Assembly: GCF_028885415.1 (NCBI RefSeq)
Contig: NZ_CP118527.1
Span: 5,952,001 to 6,016,000 of the forward strand
Reading direction: 5' to 3'
Origin: Streptomyces coeruleorubidus
Lineage (GTDB): Bacteria > Actinomycetota > Actinomycetes > Streptomycetales > Streptomycetaceae
DNA: 64,000 nucleotides
How positions within the stretch are numbered: position 1 is the stretch's first letter; each line of letters begins with the position of its first letter. The position numbers and the translations under genes were made by a program. Positions 52,324 to 60,846 of the stretch are shown here, one piece after another. The notes under the pieces were generated by a model that saw only the letters and a list, made by a program, of their open reading frames with translations, ran no database searches and was not told the DNA's origin.

Positions 52324-54117
52324 GTGAATCAGATGCAGGGCCTGCTCGTCGCGGGCCGCTACCGGCTTGCCGACTCCATCGGCAGTGGCGGTATGGGCCG
52401 GGTATGGCGCGCACATGACGAGGTGCTGCACCGGTCCGTCGCCATCAAGGAGCTGACGGCTGCCCTCTACGTCTCCGAGAGCGAGCAGGCCATCCTGCTG
52501 GCGCGCACCCGGGCCGAGGCCAGGGCCGCCGCGCGGATCAACCACTCCGCGGTCGTCACGGTGCACGACGTGCTGGAGCACGACGGCCGCCCGTGGATCG
52601 TGATGGAGCTGGTCGAGGGCCGCTCCCTGGCCGACGCGGTCAAGGAGGAGGGACGCGTCGAGCCGCGCGAGGCGGCGCGCATCGGCATGTGGGTGTCGCG
52701 GGCCCTGCGTGCCGCGCACACCGCCGGCGTCCTGCACCGCGACGTCAAGCCGGGCAACGTCCTCCTCGCCCGGGACGGACGTGTCCTGCTCACCGACTTC
52801 GGTATCGCCCAGATCGAGGGCGACACGACCATCACGCGCACCGGAGAGGTCGTCGGCTCGGTCGACTACCTGGCGCCCGAGCGTGTGCGCGGCCACGACC
52901 CGGGCCCGTCCTCCGACCTGTGGGCGCTCGGCGCGACGCTCTACACGGCGGTGGAGGGCCGGTCGCCGTTCCGCCGCACCACACCCCTGACCACCATGCA
53001 GGCCGTGGTCGAGGAGGAGGCCGCCGAGCTCCAGCACGCGGGTCCTCTCACGCCCGTCATCACCGCCCTGCTGCGCAAGGATCCGGCCACCCGGCCCGGG
53101 CTCGCCGAGGCCGAACAGATGCTCGCCGAGGCGGCGGAGGGACGGCGGCCGAGCGGGGCGCAGGCGTATGTGCCGACCCAGTACGGGGGGTCGTCGCCGT
53201 ACCGGGACGTGCACAGCGGCACGGGCGCGTCCGGCTCGAACCCGTCCGGCTCGAACCCGTCCGGCACGGGTACGTCCGGCACCGGCACGGCCGGTACCGG
53301 CTCGGGATCGCACACCGGGACTCCGCTCCCGCCGCTGGCCGGGACGCCGGCGGCCGGGACGCCGACGGCCGGTGCATCCCAGGCCGGGACTCCCGCAGCC
53401 GGGGCCTTTGCCACCGGGCGCGGGACGACCGGTCCCACCACGGTCGGCCCGATGGCGACGGGTCCGCAACCGACCGGTTCGGGTCGACGCCGCCGGCTTC
53501 GGACCCTCGCCCTCGTGGTCGCGCTCGCGGCCATCATCGGCGGAGGCACCGCGGTGGTGCTCCAGCAGTGGAACGAGAGCCGGCAGACGCCGGGCGCCTC
53601 CGGCTCGGCCGGTCCCACGACCGCGGAGCAGCCGAGGGATTCGGTTCCCGCAGGCTGGACCCGCCGTGACGACCCCGCGGGTTTCAGCCTCTACCTGCCC
53701 AAGGGCTGGAAGCGCAAGACCTTCGGCCCGCAGGGCGAGCTCAAGCAGATCGACTACACGCCCGACGGCGGCCGGCACTTCGTCCGGATCGCCGTCGACA
53801 CCTCCCCGGACTTCGCCGACCCCTACGCCCACCAGCTCGACCTGGAGCAGCAGTTGCAGGATCTGGTCGATTACAAGCGGCTGAAGCTGGAGCGCAACGT
53901 CTACCGTGACCGGGGCGGCGCGCTGTGGGAGTACACCTGGACCGCGCAGGCGAAGGACACCAAGTTCCCCGGTCCGCGCAGGGCCATCGAGGAGACGTAC
54001 GTCGCCCGCGACGGCACCGAGTACGCGCTCTACATGTCGGCGCCCGCGCAGGACTGGGCGAAGGCGCGCAAGCAGTTCACGTCGCTGTTGCAGGGCTGGC
54101 AGGAGAAGACACCCTGA
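52324..54117 (+). CDS. Membrane Ser/Thr protein kinase 3
   Basis: A 597-residue kinase. Kinase domain 8-270 with GSGGMG, Lys42, HRDVKPGN (Asp140) and DFG (Asp158) all intact. The cytoplasmic linker has Gly/Thr/Ser repeats (SGSNPSGSNPSGTGTSGTGT). One TM helix (about 393-412, TLALVVALAAIIGGGTAVVL), then the array-type extracellular domain (GFSLYLPKGWKRKTFGPQGELKQID). GTG at 52324, an ATG three codons later; GGGGCAAC is a weak ribosome site. Confidence 0.92.
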   Translation: MNQMQGLLVAGRYRLADSIGSGGMGRVWRAHDEVLHRSVAIKELTAALYVSESEQAILLARTRAEARAAARINHSAVVTVHDVLEHDGRPWIVMELVEGRSLADAVKEEGRVEPREAARIGMWVSRALRAAHTAGVLHRDVKPGNVLLARDGRVLLTDFGIAQIEGDTTITRTGEVVGSVDYLAPERVRGHDPGPSSDLWALGATLYTAVEGRSPFRRTTPLTTMQAVVEEEAAELQHAGPLTPVITALLRKDPATRPGLAEAEQMLAEAAEGRRPSGAQAYVPTQYGGSSPYRDVHSGTGASGSNPSGSNPSGTGTSGTGTAGTGSGSHTGTPLPPLAGTPAAGTPTAGASQAGTPAAGAFATGRGTTGPTTVGPMATGPQPTGSGRRRRLRTLALVVALAAIIGGGTAVVLQQWNESRQTPGASGSAGPTTAEQPRDSVPAGWTRRDDPAGFSLYLPKGWKRKTFGPQGELKQIDYTPDGGRHFVRIAVDTSPDFADPYAHQLDLEQQLQDLVDYKRLKLERNVYRDRGGALWEYTWTAQAKDTKFPGPRRAIEETYVARDGTEYALYMSAPAQDWAKARKQFTSLLQGWQEKTP

Positions 54118-54209
54118 CGTGGGCAGGCCCCTGACACAGGGCCATGTGTTTCGGCCACCCGCGGGCCGCTGCCCCGGAGCCCGTCCCTCCGGTGGGGCAT
54201 GATTGCCGC

Positions 54210-55433
54210 ATGGGGACCGAGGGGCACAACATGCGTGTCATCGCGGGCCGTTACCGGCTCGAGGCGAGGCTCGGGCGCGGTGGCATGGGCGTGGTCTGGC
54301 GGGCGACCGACCAGCTGCTCGGCCGGGGCGTGGCCGTCAAGGAACTCCCCTTCGACGAGTCGCTCTCCGCGGCCGAAGCGCGCAGGCAGCGGGACCGTAC
54401 GCTGCGCGAGGCGCGGGCCGTCGCCCAGCTGAGCCACCCGCACATCATCGTCGTCCACGACGTCGTCGAGGACGACGAACGCCCGTACATCGTCATGGAG
54501 TTGATCGAGGGCGGCTCGCTCGCCGACCGGCTCACAACCCTTGGCCCGGTCGACGCCGACGAGGCCGCGCGGATCGGCATCGCCCTGCTCGGCGCGCTGC
54601 GCGCCGCGCACGCGGCCGGGGTGCTGCACCGCGACCTCAAGCCCGACAACGTGCTGCTGGAGGCCGGTACGGACCGGATCGTCCTCACCGACTTCGGCAT
54701 CGCCCAGGTCGCGGGCGCCCCCACGCTCACCGAGAACGGTTCCTTCGTCGGCTCGCCCGAGTACACCGCGCCCGAGCGGATGTCCGGAGTCAGGACCGGC
54801 CCCGAGTCCGACCTGTGGTCGCTGGGCGCGCTGCTGTGCGCGGCCCTCAGCGGCGAGTCGCCGTTCCACCGCGACTCGCTGGGCGGCGTCCTGCACGCGG
54901 TCGTCGTCGGCGACATACGCCCGCCCGCGCAGGCCGGGCCGCTGCTGCCCGTCGTACAGGGCCTGCTGGAACGCGATCCGGACCGGCGGCTGGACGCGGA
55001 CCGGGCGGAGCGCATGCTGCGGGCGTTCCGCGAGACGGGCAGGACGCCGCAGACGCCGCCGCCCGGGTACGCGCCGACGGTGCGGGGTGCCGCGCACGGA
55101 CGGCCGCAGGACAACGCCGAGCGGCAACCGCCGGTGCCTTCGACGGACATGCCCGGCCCGAACGAGCAGCACGAGCAGTTGATCCGGCAGCCCACGCGCC
55201 GGGTGCTCGTGGCCGCGCTGCTGGTCGCCGCGATGGCCGGGGCGGGTGTGTCGGCGGCGGCGCTGCTCATGGACGAGGGCGGCGGGGACGGCGGCCGTAC
55301 GCCGAAGAGTTCGGCGCCGAAGACGCCTTCGGCCGGCCCGTCCTCCCACGGCACGCGCGCTCCGAGCACTCCCGCAGCCACCAGCGCCACCACCACGGCC
55401 GCCGCCACCGCCGCCGCCTCGCCCTCGCCCTGA
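54210..55433 (+). CDS. Membrane Ser/Thr protein kinase 4, without the shared ectodomain
   Basis: A 407-residue kinase: kinase domain 10-275 with GRGGMG, Lys44, HRDLKPDN (Asp142), DFG (Asp161). One TM helix (about 331-352, VLVAALLVAAMAGAGVSAAALL). The outside part is only about 50 residues of Ser/Thr/Ala/Pro (ATSATTTAAATAAASPSP) with no folded domain, so it differs from its neighbours in having no visible sensor. The stop is clean and no frame continues the ectodomain downstream. ATG at 54210 chosen; the ribosome site is weak. Confidence 0.9.
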   Translation: MGTEGHNMRVIAGRYRLEARLGRGGMGVVWRATDQLLGRGVAVKELPFDESLSAAEARRQRDRTLREARAVAQLSHPHIIVVHDVVEDDERPYIVMELIEGGSLADRLTTLGPVDADEAARIGIALLGALRAAHAAGVLHRDLKPDNVLLEAGTDRIVLTDFGIAQVAGAPTLTENGSFVGSPEYTAPERMSGVRTGPESDLWSLGALLCAALSGESPFHRDSLGGVLHAVVVGDIRPPAQAGPLLPVVQGLLERDPDRRLDADRAERMLRAFRETGRTPQTPPPGYAPTVRGAAHGRPQDNAERQPPVPSTDMPGPNEQHEQLIRQPTRRVLVAALLVAAMAGAGVSAAALLMDEGGGDGGRTPKSSAPKTPSAGPSSHGTRAPSTPAATSATTTAAATAAASPSP

Positions 55434-55532
55434 CACGGCGTGTGGCCGATGAGCCCCGTACCGGCATGAAGAGGAGATAAGCCCCGGATCGCGTCACGGG
55501 TCTGTGACCGGGACGCGTCCGTGCTGGATGCG

Positions 55533-55542
55533 CAAGCGCTTG
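55533..55542. promoter_or_regulatory. CAAGCGCTTG palindrome before kinase 5
   Basis: A perfect 10-bp palindrome within GCGCAAGCGCTTGGCGC, ending 7 bp before the kinase-5 start codon. It has the LacI/GalR-type core also seen at 5636, but its position over the ribosome-binding region is unusual for an operator. Confidence 0.35.
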
Positions 55543-55549
55543 GCGCGAT

Positions 55550-57205
55550 ATGGATGAACCCATGAGCAGCAACGGGGGAGCCCGATCCGGGGCCGACGAG
55601 CCAACGAGTTTCGCTCTGCAACCACCCAACTCGCCGCAACAGCCGGTGCCGGTACCGGGCAACCCGTACGCGACGCCCACCGAGGTCGTGCCGCCCCAGT
55701 CGGCGGCAGCGGTCCAGGATCCCGGTGCCGGGCGGCTCATCGCCGGGCGTTACCGGCTGATCGCCAAGCTCGGGCACGGCGGCATGGGCACGGTGTGGCG
55801 CGCCAAGGACGAGACGGTGGACAGGGAGGTCGCCGTCAAGGAGCCCCGCGTCCCGGAGCATCTTCCCGAACGCGAACGTGTCAACGCCTTCGAGCGAATG
55901 CGCCGCGAGGCACGTGCCGCGGCCCGGCTCGACCACCCGGCGGTGGTCGGCGTCCACGACGTCGCGGTCGTGGAGGGACAGCCGTGGATCGTGATGGAGC
56001 TCGTGCGGGGCCGTTCCCTGGGCGACGCCCTCCAGGAGGGCACCCTGTCCGCGCGTGAGGCGGCCCGGATCGGCCTGGAGGTGCTCGGGGCGCTGGAAGC
56101 CGCGCACGCGGCGGGCGTCCTGCACCGGGACGTGAAACCGGACAACGTGCTGCTGGGCCGGTACGACCGGGTCGTCCTCACCGACTTCGGCATCGCGCAG
56201 ATCGAGGGCGAGACCAATCTGACCGACACCGGCGGCTTCGTCGGCTCGCCCGAGTACATCGCGCCCGAGCGCGTGCTGGGCCAGCGCCCGGGCCCGGCCA
56301 GCGACCTGTGGTCCCTGGGCGTGGTGCTGTACGCGGCGACGGAGGGCGTCTCGCCGTTCCGCCGCAGCAACACCCCCGCCACACTCCAGTCCGTCCTGAA
56401 CGCCACGCCCGCGCCGCCCGCCTCCGCCCAGGGCCCGCTCGCCGAGGCCATCACGGGCCTGCTGCACAAGGATCCGGCCCGCCGCCCGAACGCCGCCCGG
56501 GTGCGTGCCCTGCTGGAGGCCGCCGCGAGCCCTCAGGCCGTCCAGCCCACGCGGATCGTCCAGGTCACGGGCGGTGCGGGCCGAAGACTCCGGCTCGGCC
56601 GCAAGGCGTGGACCGGGCTCGGTGCGGCGGTCGTCGCGGCGGCGGTGACGGCGTACCTGGTGCTCGCGAACCCGTTCGCCGGGCCGCTGCCCGAGGGGTG
56701 GAAGACCCGCCAGGAGAAGGGCCTCGCCGCATCGCTGGCCGTCCCAGCCGACTACCAGCGGACCGTGCCCGACCGGGAGTCGGACCAGGGGCACCGGGTC
56801 ACGTACACCGACTGGAGCGGCAGCATCTGGATCGGTCTGACCCTCGACAAGAAGGCGGAGGACACCGGCAACACCATCGCCGGTTCCGCGGCCGCCGAGA
56901 TGTACGACGACGACAGTGGGTTCAAGGACAGCGGCAGCTACCCCCTGGACATGCCGGAGAACCCGACGACGGACCCCAAGGTGACCACCTACAGGGGCAA
57001 GAAGGCCGCCGAGAACACCGTCACCTACGACACGGACGACAGCGACGACCCCCGTCCCCGCGAGCTCAGGATCTTCTACTTCAAGACCTCCGGCGGCGAC
57101 ATGTACGAGCTCACCGTCAGCTACCCGGGCAAGGGCGACTTCACGGAGCGCGGTCGTCAGGTGGCCGACACGGCGATCGCGAACCTGGACATCGACGGGA
57201 CGTGA
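55550..57205 (+). CDS. Membrane Ser/Thr protein kinase 5
   Basis: A 551-residue kinase. A 60-residue Pro/Ser/Gln-rich N terminus precedes the kinase domain (67-335): GHGGMG, Lys97, HRDVKPDN (Asp194), DFG (Asp212). TM helix near 360-380 (GLGAAVVAAAVTAYLVLANP), extracellular domain from about 385 (LPEGWKTRQEKGLAASLAVPADYQR), similar to kinase 6. ATG at 55550; a second ATG 12 nt on is equally possible. It may correspond to PkaI of S. coelicolor, but paralogues are too alike to assign by eye. Confidence 0.92.
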   Translation: MDEPMSSNGGARSGADEPTSFALQPPNSPQQPVPVPGNPYATPTEVVPPQSAAAVQDPGAGRLIAGRYRLIAKLGHGGMGTVWRAKDETVDREVAVKEPRVPEHLPERERVNAFERMRREARAAARLDHPAVVGVHDVAVVEGQPWIVMELVRGRSLGDALQEGTLSAREAARIGLEVLGALEAAHAAGVLHRDVKPDNVLLGRYDRVVLTDFGIAQIEGETNLTDTGGFVGSPEYIAPERVLGQRPGPASDLWSLGVVLYAATEGVSPFRRSNTPATLQSVLNATPAPPASAQGPLAEAITGLLHKDPARRPNAARVRALLEAAASPQAVQPTRIVQVTGGAGRRLRLGRKAWTGLGAAVVAAAVTAYLVLANPFAGPLPEGWKTRQEKGLAASLAVPADYQRTVPDRESDQGHRVTYTDWSGSIWIGLTLDKKAEDTGNTIAGSAAAEMYDDDSGFKDSGSYPLDMPENPTTDPKVTTYRGKKAAENTVTYDTDDSDDPRPRELRIFYFKTSGGDMYELTVSYPGKGDFTERGRQVADTAIANLDIDGT

Positions 57206-57266
57206 ACCGGTGTGCGGCCACTGCCTCGCGTCGACAAGCGGCCGCCCCGCGGGGTACTGATGGGGC

Positions 57267-59078
57267 ATGAGCAACGACGGGGGCGGTACGGTCGCCCAGG
57301 GCCGGTCGGTCGGTGGGCGGTACCGGCTGATCGAGCGCATCGGCTCCGGCGGAATGGGCACCGTCTGGCGGGCCTACGACGAGCTCGTGCAGCGTGAAGT
57401 CGCCGTCAAGCAGCCCCGGTTGCCGGGCGACCCGGAGGACGAGAGCCACCGGCGTGCGGCCCACCGGCTCTACCGCGAGGCCCGCGCCGCCGCCCGCGTC
57501 GACCACCCCGCCGCCGTCACCATCCACGACGTGGTCGTCGAGCCGGAGCAGCAGCCGGACACACGCGACGGGCGGATCGATCGCCACCGGCCGGTCGGAC
57601 GCGACGGGCTGAACGCGGTCGACGCGGCGCTCGACGGGCTCCCCTGGATCGTCATGGAGTTGGTGCAGGGCGAGTCCCTGCACGAGGTGCTCCGGCGCGG
57701 CCCGGTCGACGCGCGTGAAGCCGCCCGGATCGGCGTCGCCGTCCTCGGTGCCCTGCGCGCCGCGCACTCCGTCGGCATCGTGCACCGGGACGTGAAACCG
57801 GCCAATGTGCTGCTCGGCCCGCACCAGCGCGTCGTCCTCACCGACTTCGGCATCGCGCACGTGCAGGGCGAGGAGTCGCTCACGGCCGACGGCGAGTTCG
57901 TCGGCTCGCTGGAGTTCGTCGCCCCCGAGCGGATGTCCGGCCGCATCGCCGGGCCCGCCTCCGACCTGTGGTCCCTGGGCGTCCTGCTGTACGCCGCCGT
58001 CGAGGGGGCGTCCCCGTTCCGCCGGACGACGCCTCAGGCCACGCTCGCCGCGATCCTCGCCGCCGAGCCGCCCGAACCGAAGCAGGCCGGACCCCTCGGG
58101 CCGCTGATCGCGCGACTGCTGGTGCAGGACCCCGAACAGCGGCCGGACGCCGAGGAGGTCGCGAAGGCGCTGGAGGCGGCGGTCGGGCAGTGGTCGGCGG
58201 CGGAGGAGATACCGCAGACCCAGGAGGCCGCGGACATACGGGAGACCGCGGAGGACGACGCCTGCACGCTCCGGCTCGCAGACGTCACGACCCCACCGCC
58301 GGCGGCCCCCCGCCCCGGCCCCGTGACGCGGAACTCACCGCCGGAGGGCCCCCGCCCCGGCCCCGTGACGCGGAACTCATCGTCGGAGAGTCCCCGCCCC
58401 CGACCCGTGACGCGGAACGACCCCGTCCCACCGAAGCGTCACAGCCTCCTCCGCCCCGGCTCCCTCGCCCTGATGAGCGCACTGCTCGTCGGCGGCATAG
58501 GCGCCGCCACCCACCTCGGCGACGCCGACGACAAGGACGCCAACAACGGCGACACCACCGAAGAGGCCTCCCGCGGAACCCCGGCCCCCACCACCCCCGC
58601 TCCGAGCCCCGACGACTCCTGGACCCCCCACCGCGAGCAGGACTTGGCGGCCGTACTCCGCCTCCCGAGCGACTACCGCGAACTCGACAAGGTCGGCAGC
58701 GCGACCGACCAGCCCCGCATGGCGCTCTACGGCAGCGAGCGGGGCGGCTCGATCCAGGTCCGCCTCCTCCTCTGGGACAAGGCGCCGGGCTCCCCGATGG
58801 ACCAGGCCAGGAAGGCGCAGGTCGTCTGGGGCGGGGACGAAGAGGACGCGCACACGCAGTACACGCGCACCAGCGTCCAGGGCTACGAGGCCGCCCTCGC
58901 CGACACCACCTACAACCTGGACGAGGACCCCAGGCGGGTCATGCAGGTGATGATCCGCACCGACGACGACCGCATGTACGAACTGCGCGTCGACATGCCC
59001 AAGGGCACGCCCGAGGAGAAGGAGGGCACCTCGGTGTTCAAGGGTGCCCGGGACCGGCTCGGGATCGTAAAAGGCTGA
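57267..59078 (+). CDS. Membrane Ser/Thr protein kinase 6
   Basis: A 603-residue kinase. GSGGMG, Lys48, HRDVKPAN (Asp175), DFG (Asp193). A 30-residue insert lies in the N-lobe (about 93-124, EPEQQPDTRDGRIDRHRPVG...) before the hinge. After the kinase domain, a 15-residue unit PRPGPVTRNS is repeated three times (about 350-388). TM helix near 402-420 (LALMSALLVGGIGAATHLG), then the array-type extracellular domain (DLAAVLRLPSDYRELDKVGSATDQPRMALYGSE). ATG at 57267, 61 bp after kinase 5. It closes the array. Confidence 0.92.
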   Translation: MSNDGGGTVAQGRSVGGRYRLIERIGSGGMGTVWRAYDELVQREVAVKQPRLPGDPEDESHRRAAHRLYREARAAARVDHPAAVTIHDVVVEPEQQPDTRDGRIDRHRPVGRDGLNAVDAALDGLPWIVMELVQGESLHEVLRRGPVDAREAARIGVAVLGALRAAHSVGIVHRDVKPANVLLGPHQRVVLTDFGIAHVQGEESLTADGEFVGSLEFVAPERMSGRIAGPASDLWSLGVLLYAAVEGASPFRRTTPQATLAAILAAEPPEPKQAGPLGPLIARLLVQDPEQRPDAEEVAKALEAAVGQWSAAEEIPQTQEAADIRETAEDDACTLRLADVTTPPPAAPRPGPVTRNSPPEGPRPGPVTRNSSSESPRPRPVTRNDPVPPKRHSLLRPGSLALMSALLVGGIGAATHLGDADDKDANNGDTTEEASRGTPAPTTPAPSPDDSWTPHREQDLAAVLRLPSDYRELDKVGSATDQPRMALYGSERGGSIQVRLLLWDKAPGSPMDQARKAQVVWGGDEEDAHTQYTRTSVQGYEAALADTTYNLDEDPRRVMQVMIRTDDDRMYELRVDMPKGTPEEKEGTSVFKGARDRLGIVKG

Positions 59079-59215
59079 ATCACGCCAACCGGTCACCGCT
59101 CAACGCCCTGATCAGGGCATTCGTTGCCAGCAGCCACTGGCGCCGTGTGTGCACTCGGTGAAGCCGTATTACCGACGGGTACCCAAAGGCTCCGCCGGGG
59201 CATAACCTGCGCCAC

Positions 59216-60829
59216 ATGACGGACGCGCACGCCCCGGAGAAGACCGGCACGAATCCCCTCGCCCCCGCCCCGGAGGGCGCCCGCACCGCCGCCGACGTGG
59301 TCACCCCCGAGCTGGTCGCCCAGCTCACCAAGGGCGTTGCCGGCTCCGGCCGGACCGCCAACCACACGCCGTTCACCGGCGAGAAGCTGGCCGACCTCCC
59401 CGAGTCGACGCCCGAGGACGTGGCGAAGGCCTTCGAACTGGCCCGCGCCGCCCAGGCCGTGTGGGAGCAGACCCCGGTACGGCAGCGCGCCGCCGTCCTG
59501 CTGCGCTTCCACGACCTGGTGCTGGAGCGCCAGGCCGAGGTGCTCGACCTGATCCAGCTGGAGACCGGCAAGGCCCGGCTGCACGCCCACGAGGAGGTCC
59601 AGGCCGTCGCGGTCGCCGCCCGGCACTACGGCCGCAAGGCTCCCGCCTACCTCCGTCCGAAGCGGCACGCCGGTGCCATGCCGACCCTGACGAAGGTCGT
59701 CGAGCGGCGCCACCCGCGCGGCGTCGTCGGCCAGATAGCCCCCTGGAACTACCCCCTTGAGCTGTCGGTCGGCGACGCGCTGCCGGCCTTCGTCGCGGGC
59801 AACGCGGTCGTCATGAAGCCGGACACGGAGACCTGCCTCACTGCCCTGTGGGCCCGTGACCTGCTCATCGAGGCCGGCCTGCCCGCCGACGTCTTCCAGG
59901 TCGTCCTCGGCGACGGCCCGGTCGTCGGTCCGGAGGTCGTCCGGCACGCCGACTACGTCTCCTTCACCGGCTCCACCCGCACCGGCCGCGAGGTCGCCCA
60001 GGGCGCCGCCGCCCGGCTGGTCGGCGTCTCTCTCGAACTCGGCGGCAAGAACGCCATGCTGGTGCTGGAGGACGCCGACATCGAGAAGGCCGCGGCCGGT
60101 GCCGTCCGCGCCTGCTTCTCCTCGGCCGGTCAGTTGTGCATCTCCATCGAGCGGCTGTACGTCCACGAGTCGATCGCGGACGCCTTCCTGGAGCGCTTCG
60201 CCGCCCGCACGAAGGTCATGCGCCTCGGCACGTCCCTGGCGTACGGCGCCGACATGGGTTCCCTGGTCGGCGAACGCCAGCTGGAGACCGTCACGCGGCA
60301 CGTGGAGGAGGCGGTCGCCAAGGGCGCGAAGGTCGTCGCGGGCGGCGTGGCCCGGCCGGACATCGGCCCGTACTTCTTCGAGCCCACGATCCTCGACGGG
60401 GTCGCCACGGACATGTCCGTCTGCGCGGAGGAGACGTTCGGCCCGGTCGTGTCGGTCTACCGCTTCAAGAGCGAGGACGAGGTGATCGAGCGCGCCAACG
60501 CCACGGCGTACGGCCTGAACTCCTCGGTGTGGACGAGGAACGGGCGACGCGGCCAGGAGGTCGCGGCCCGCCTGCGCACCGGCACCGTCAACATCAACGA
60601 GGGCTACGCCCCCGCCTACGGCAGTGTCCAGTCGCCGATGGGCGGCATGAAGGACTCCGGCCTCGGCCGCCGGCACGGTGCCGAGGGCATCCTCAAGTAC
60701 ACCGAGGCCCAGACGGTCGCCCACCAGCGCGTGCTCCCGATGGCCCCCGCCCTGGGCATGGACGACGAGAAGTACGCCCAGTTCATGACCAGGAGTCTCC
60801 GCCTGATGAAGGCGTTCCGGTTCCGGTGA
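59216..60829 (+). CDS. gabD2: Succinate-semialdehyde dehydrogenase (NADP+)
   Basis: A 537-residue aldehyde dehydrogenase oxidising succinic semialdehyde to succinate. Catalytic Cys308 (FSSAGQLCIS), base Glu274 (SLELGGKN), cofactor loop FTGSTRTGREVA and IAPWNYPLELS are all present. It carries a 40-residue N-terminal extension (HAPEKTGTNPLAPAPEG) typical of the actinobacterial GabD2 group. The GMC oxidoreductase gene follows after 17 bp on the same strand, so the two are likely co-transcribed. Confidence 0.92.
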   Translation: MTDAHAPEKTGTNPLAPAPEGARTAADVVTPELVAQLTKGVAGSGRTANHTPFTGEKLADLPESTPEDVAKAFELARAAQAVWEQTPVRQRAAVLLRFHDLVLERQAEVLDLIQLETGKARLHAHEEVQAVAVAARHYGRKAPAYLRPKRHAGAMPTLTKVVERRHPRGVVGQIAPWNYPLELSVGDALPAFVAGNAVVMKPDTETCLTALWARDLLIEAGLPADVFQVVLGDGPVVGPEVVRHADYVSFTGSTRTGREVAQGAAARLVGVSLELGGKNAMLVLEDADIEKAAAGAVRACFSSAGQLCISIERLYVHESIADAFLERFAARTKVMRLGTSLAYGADMGSLVGERQLETVTRHVEEAVAKGAKVVAGGVARPDIGPYFFEPTILDGVATDMSVCAEETFGPVVSVYRFKSEDEVIERANATAYGLNSSVWTRNGRRGQEVAARLRTGTVNINEGYAPAYGSVQSPMGGMKDSGLGRRHGAEGILKYTEAQTVAHQRVLPMAPALGMDDEKYAQFMTRSLRLMKAFRFR

Positions 60830-60846
60830 CTCAGCGAGGAGAACAC

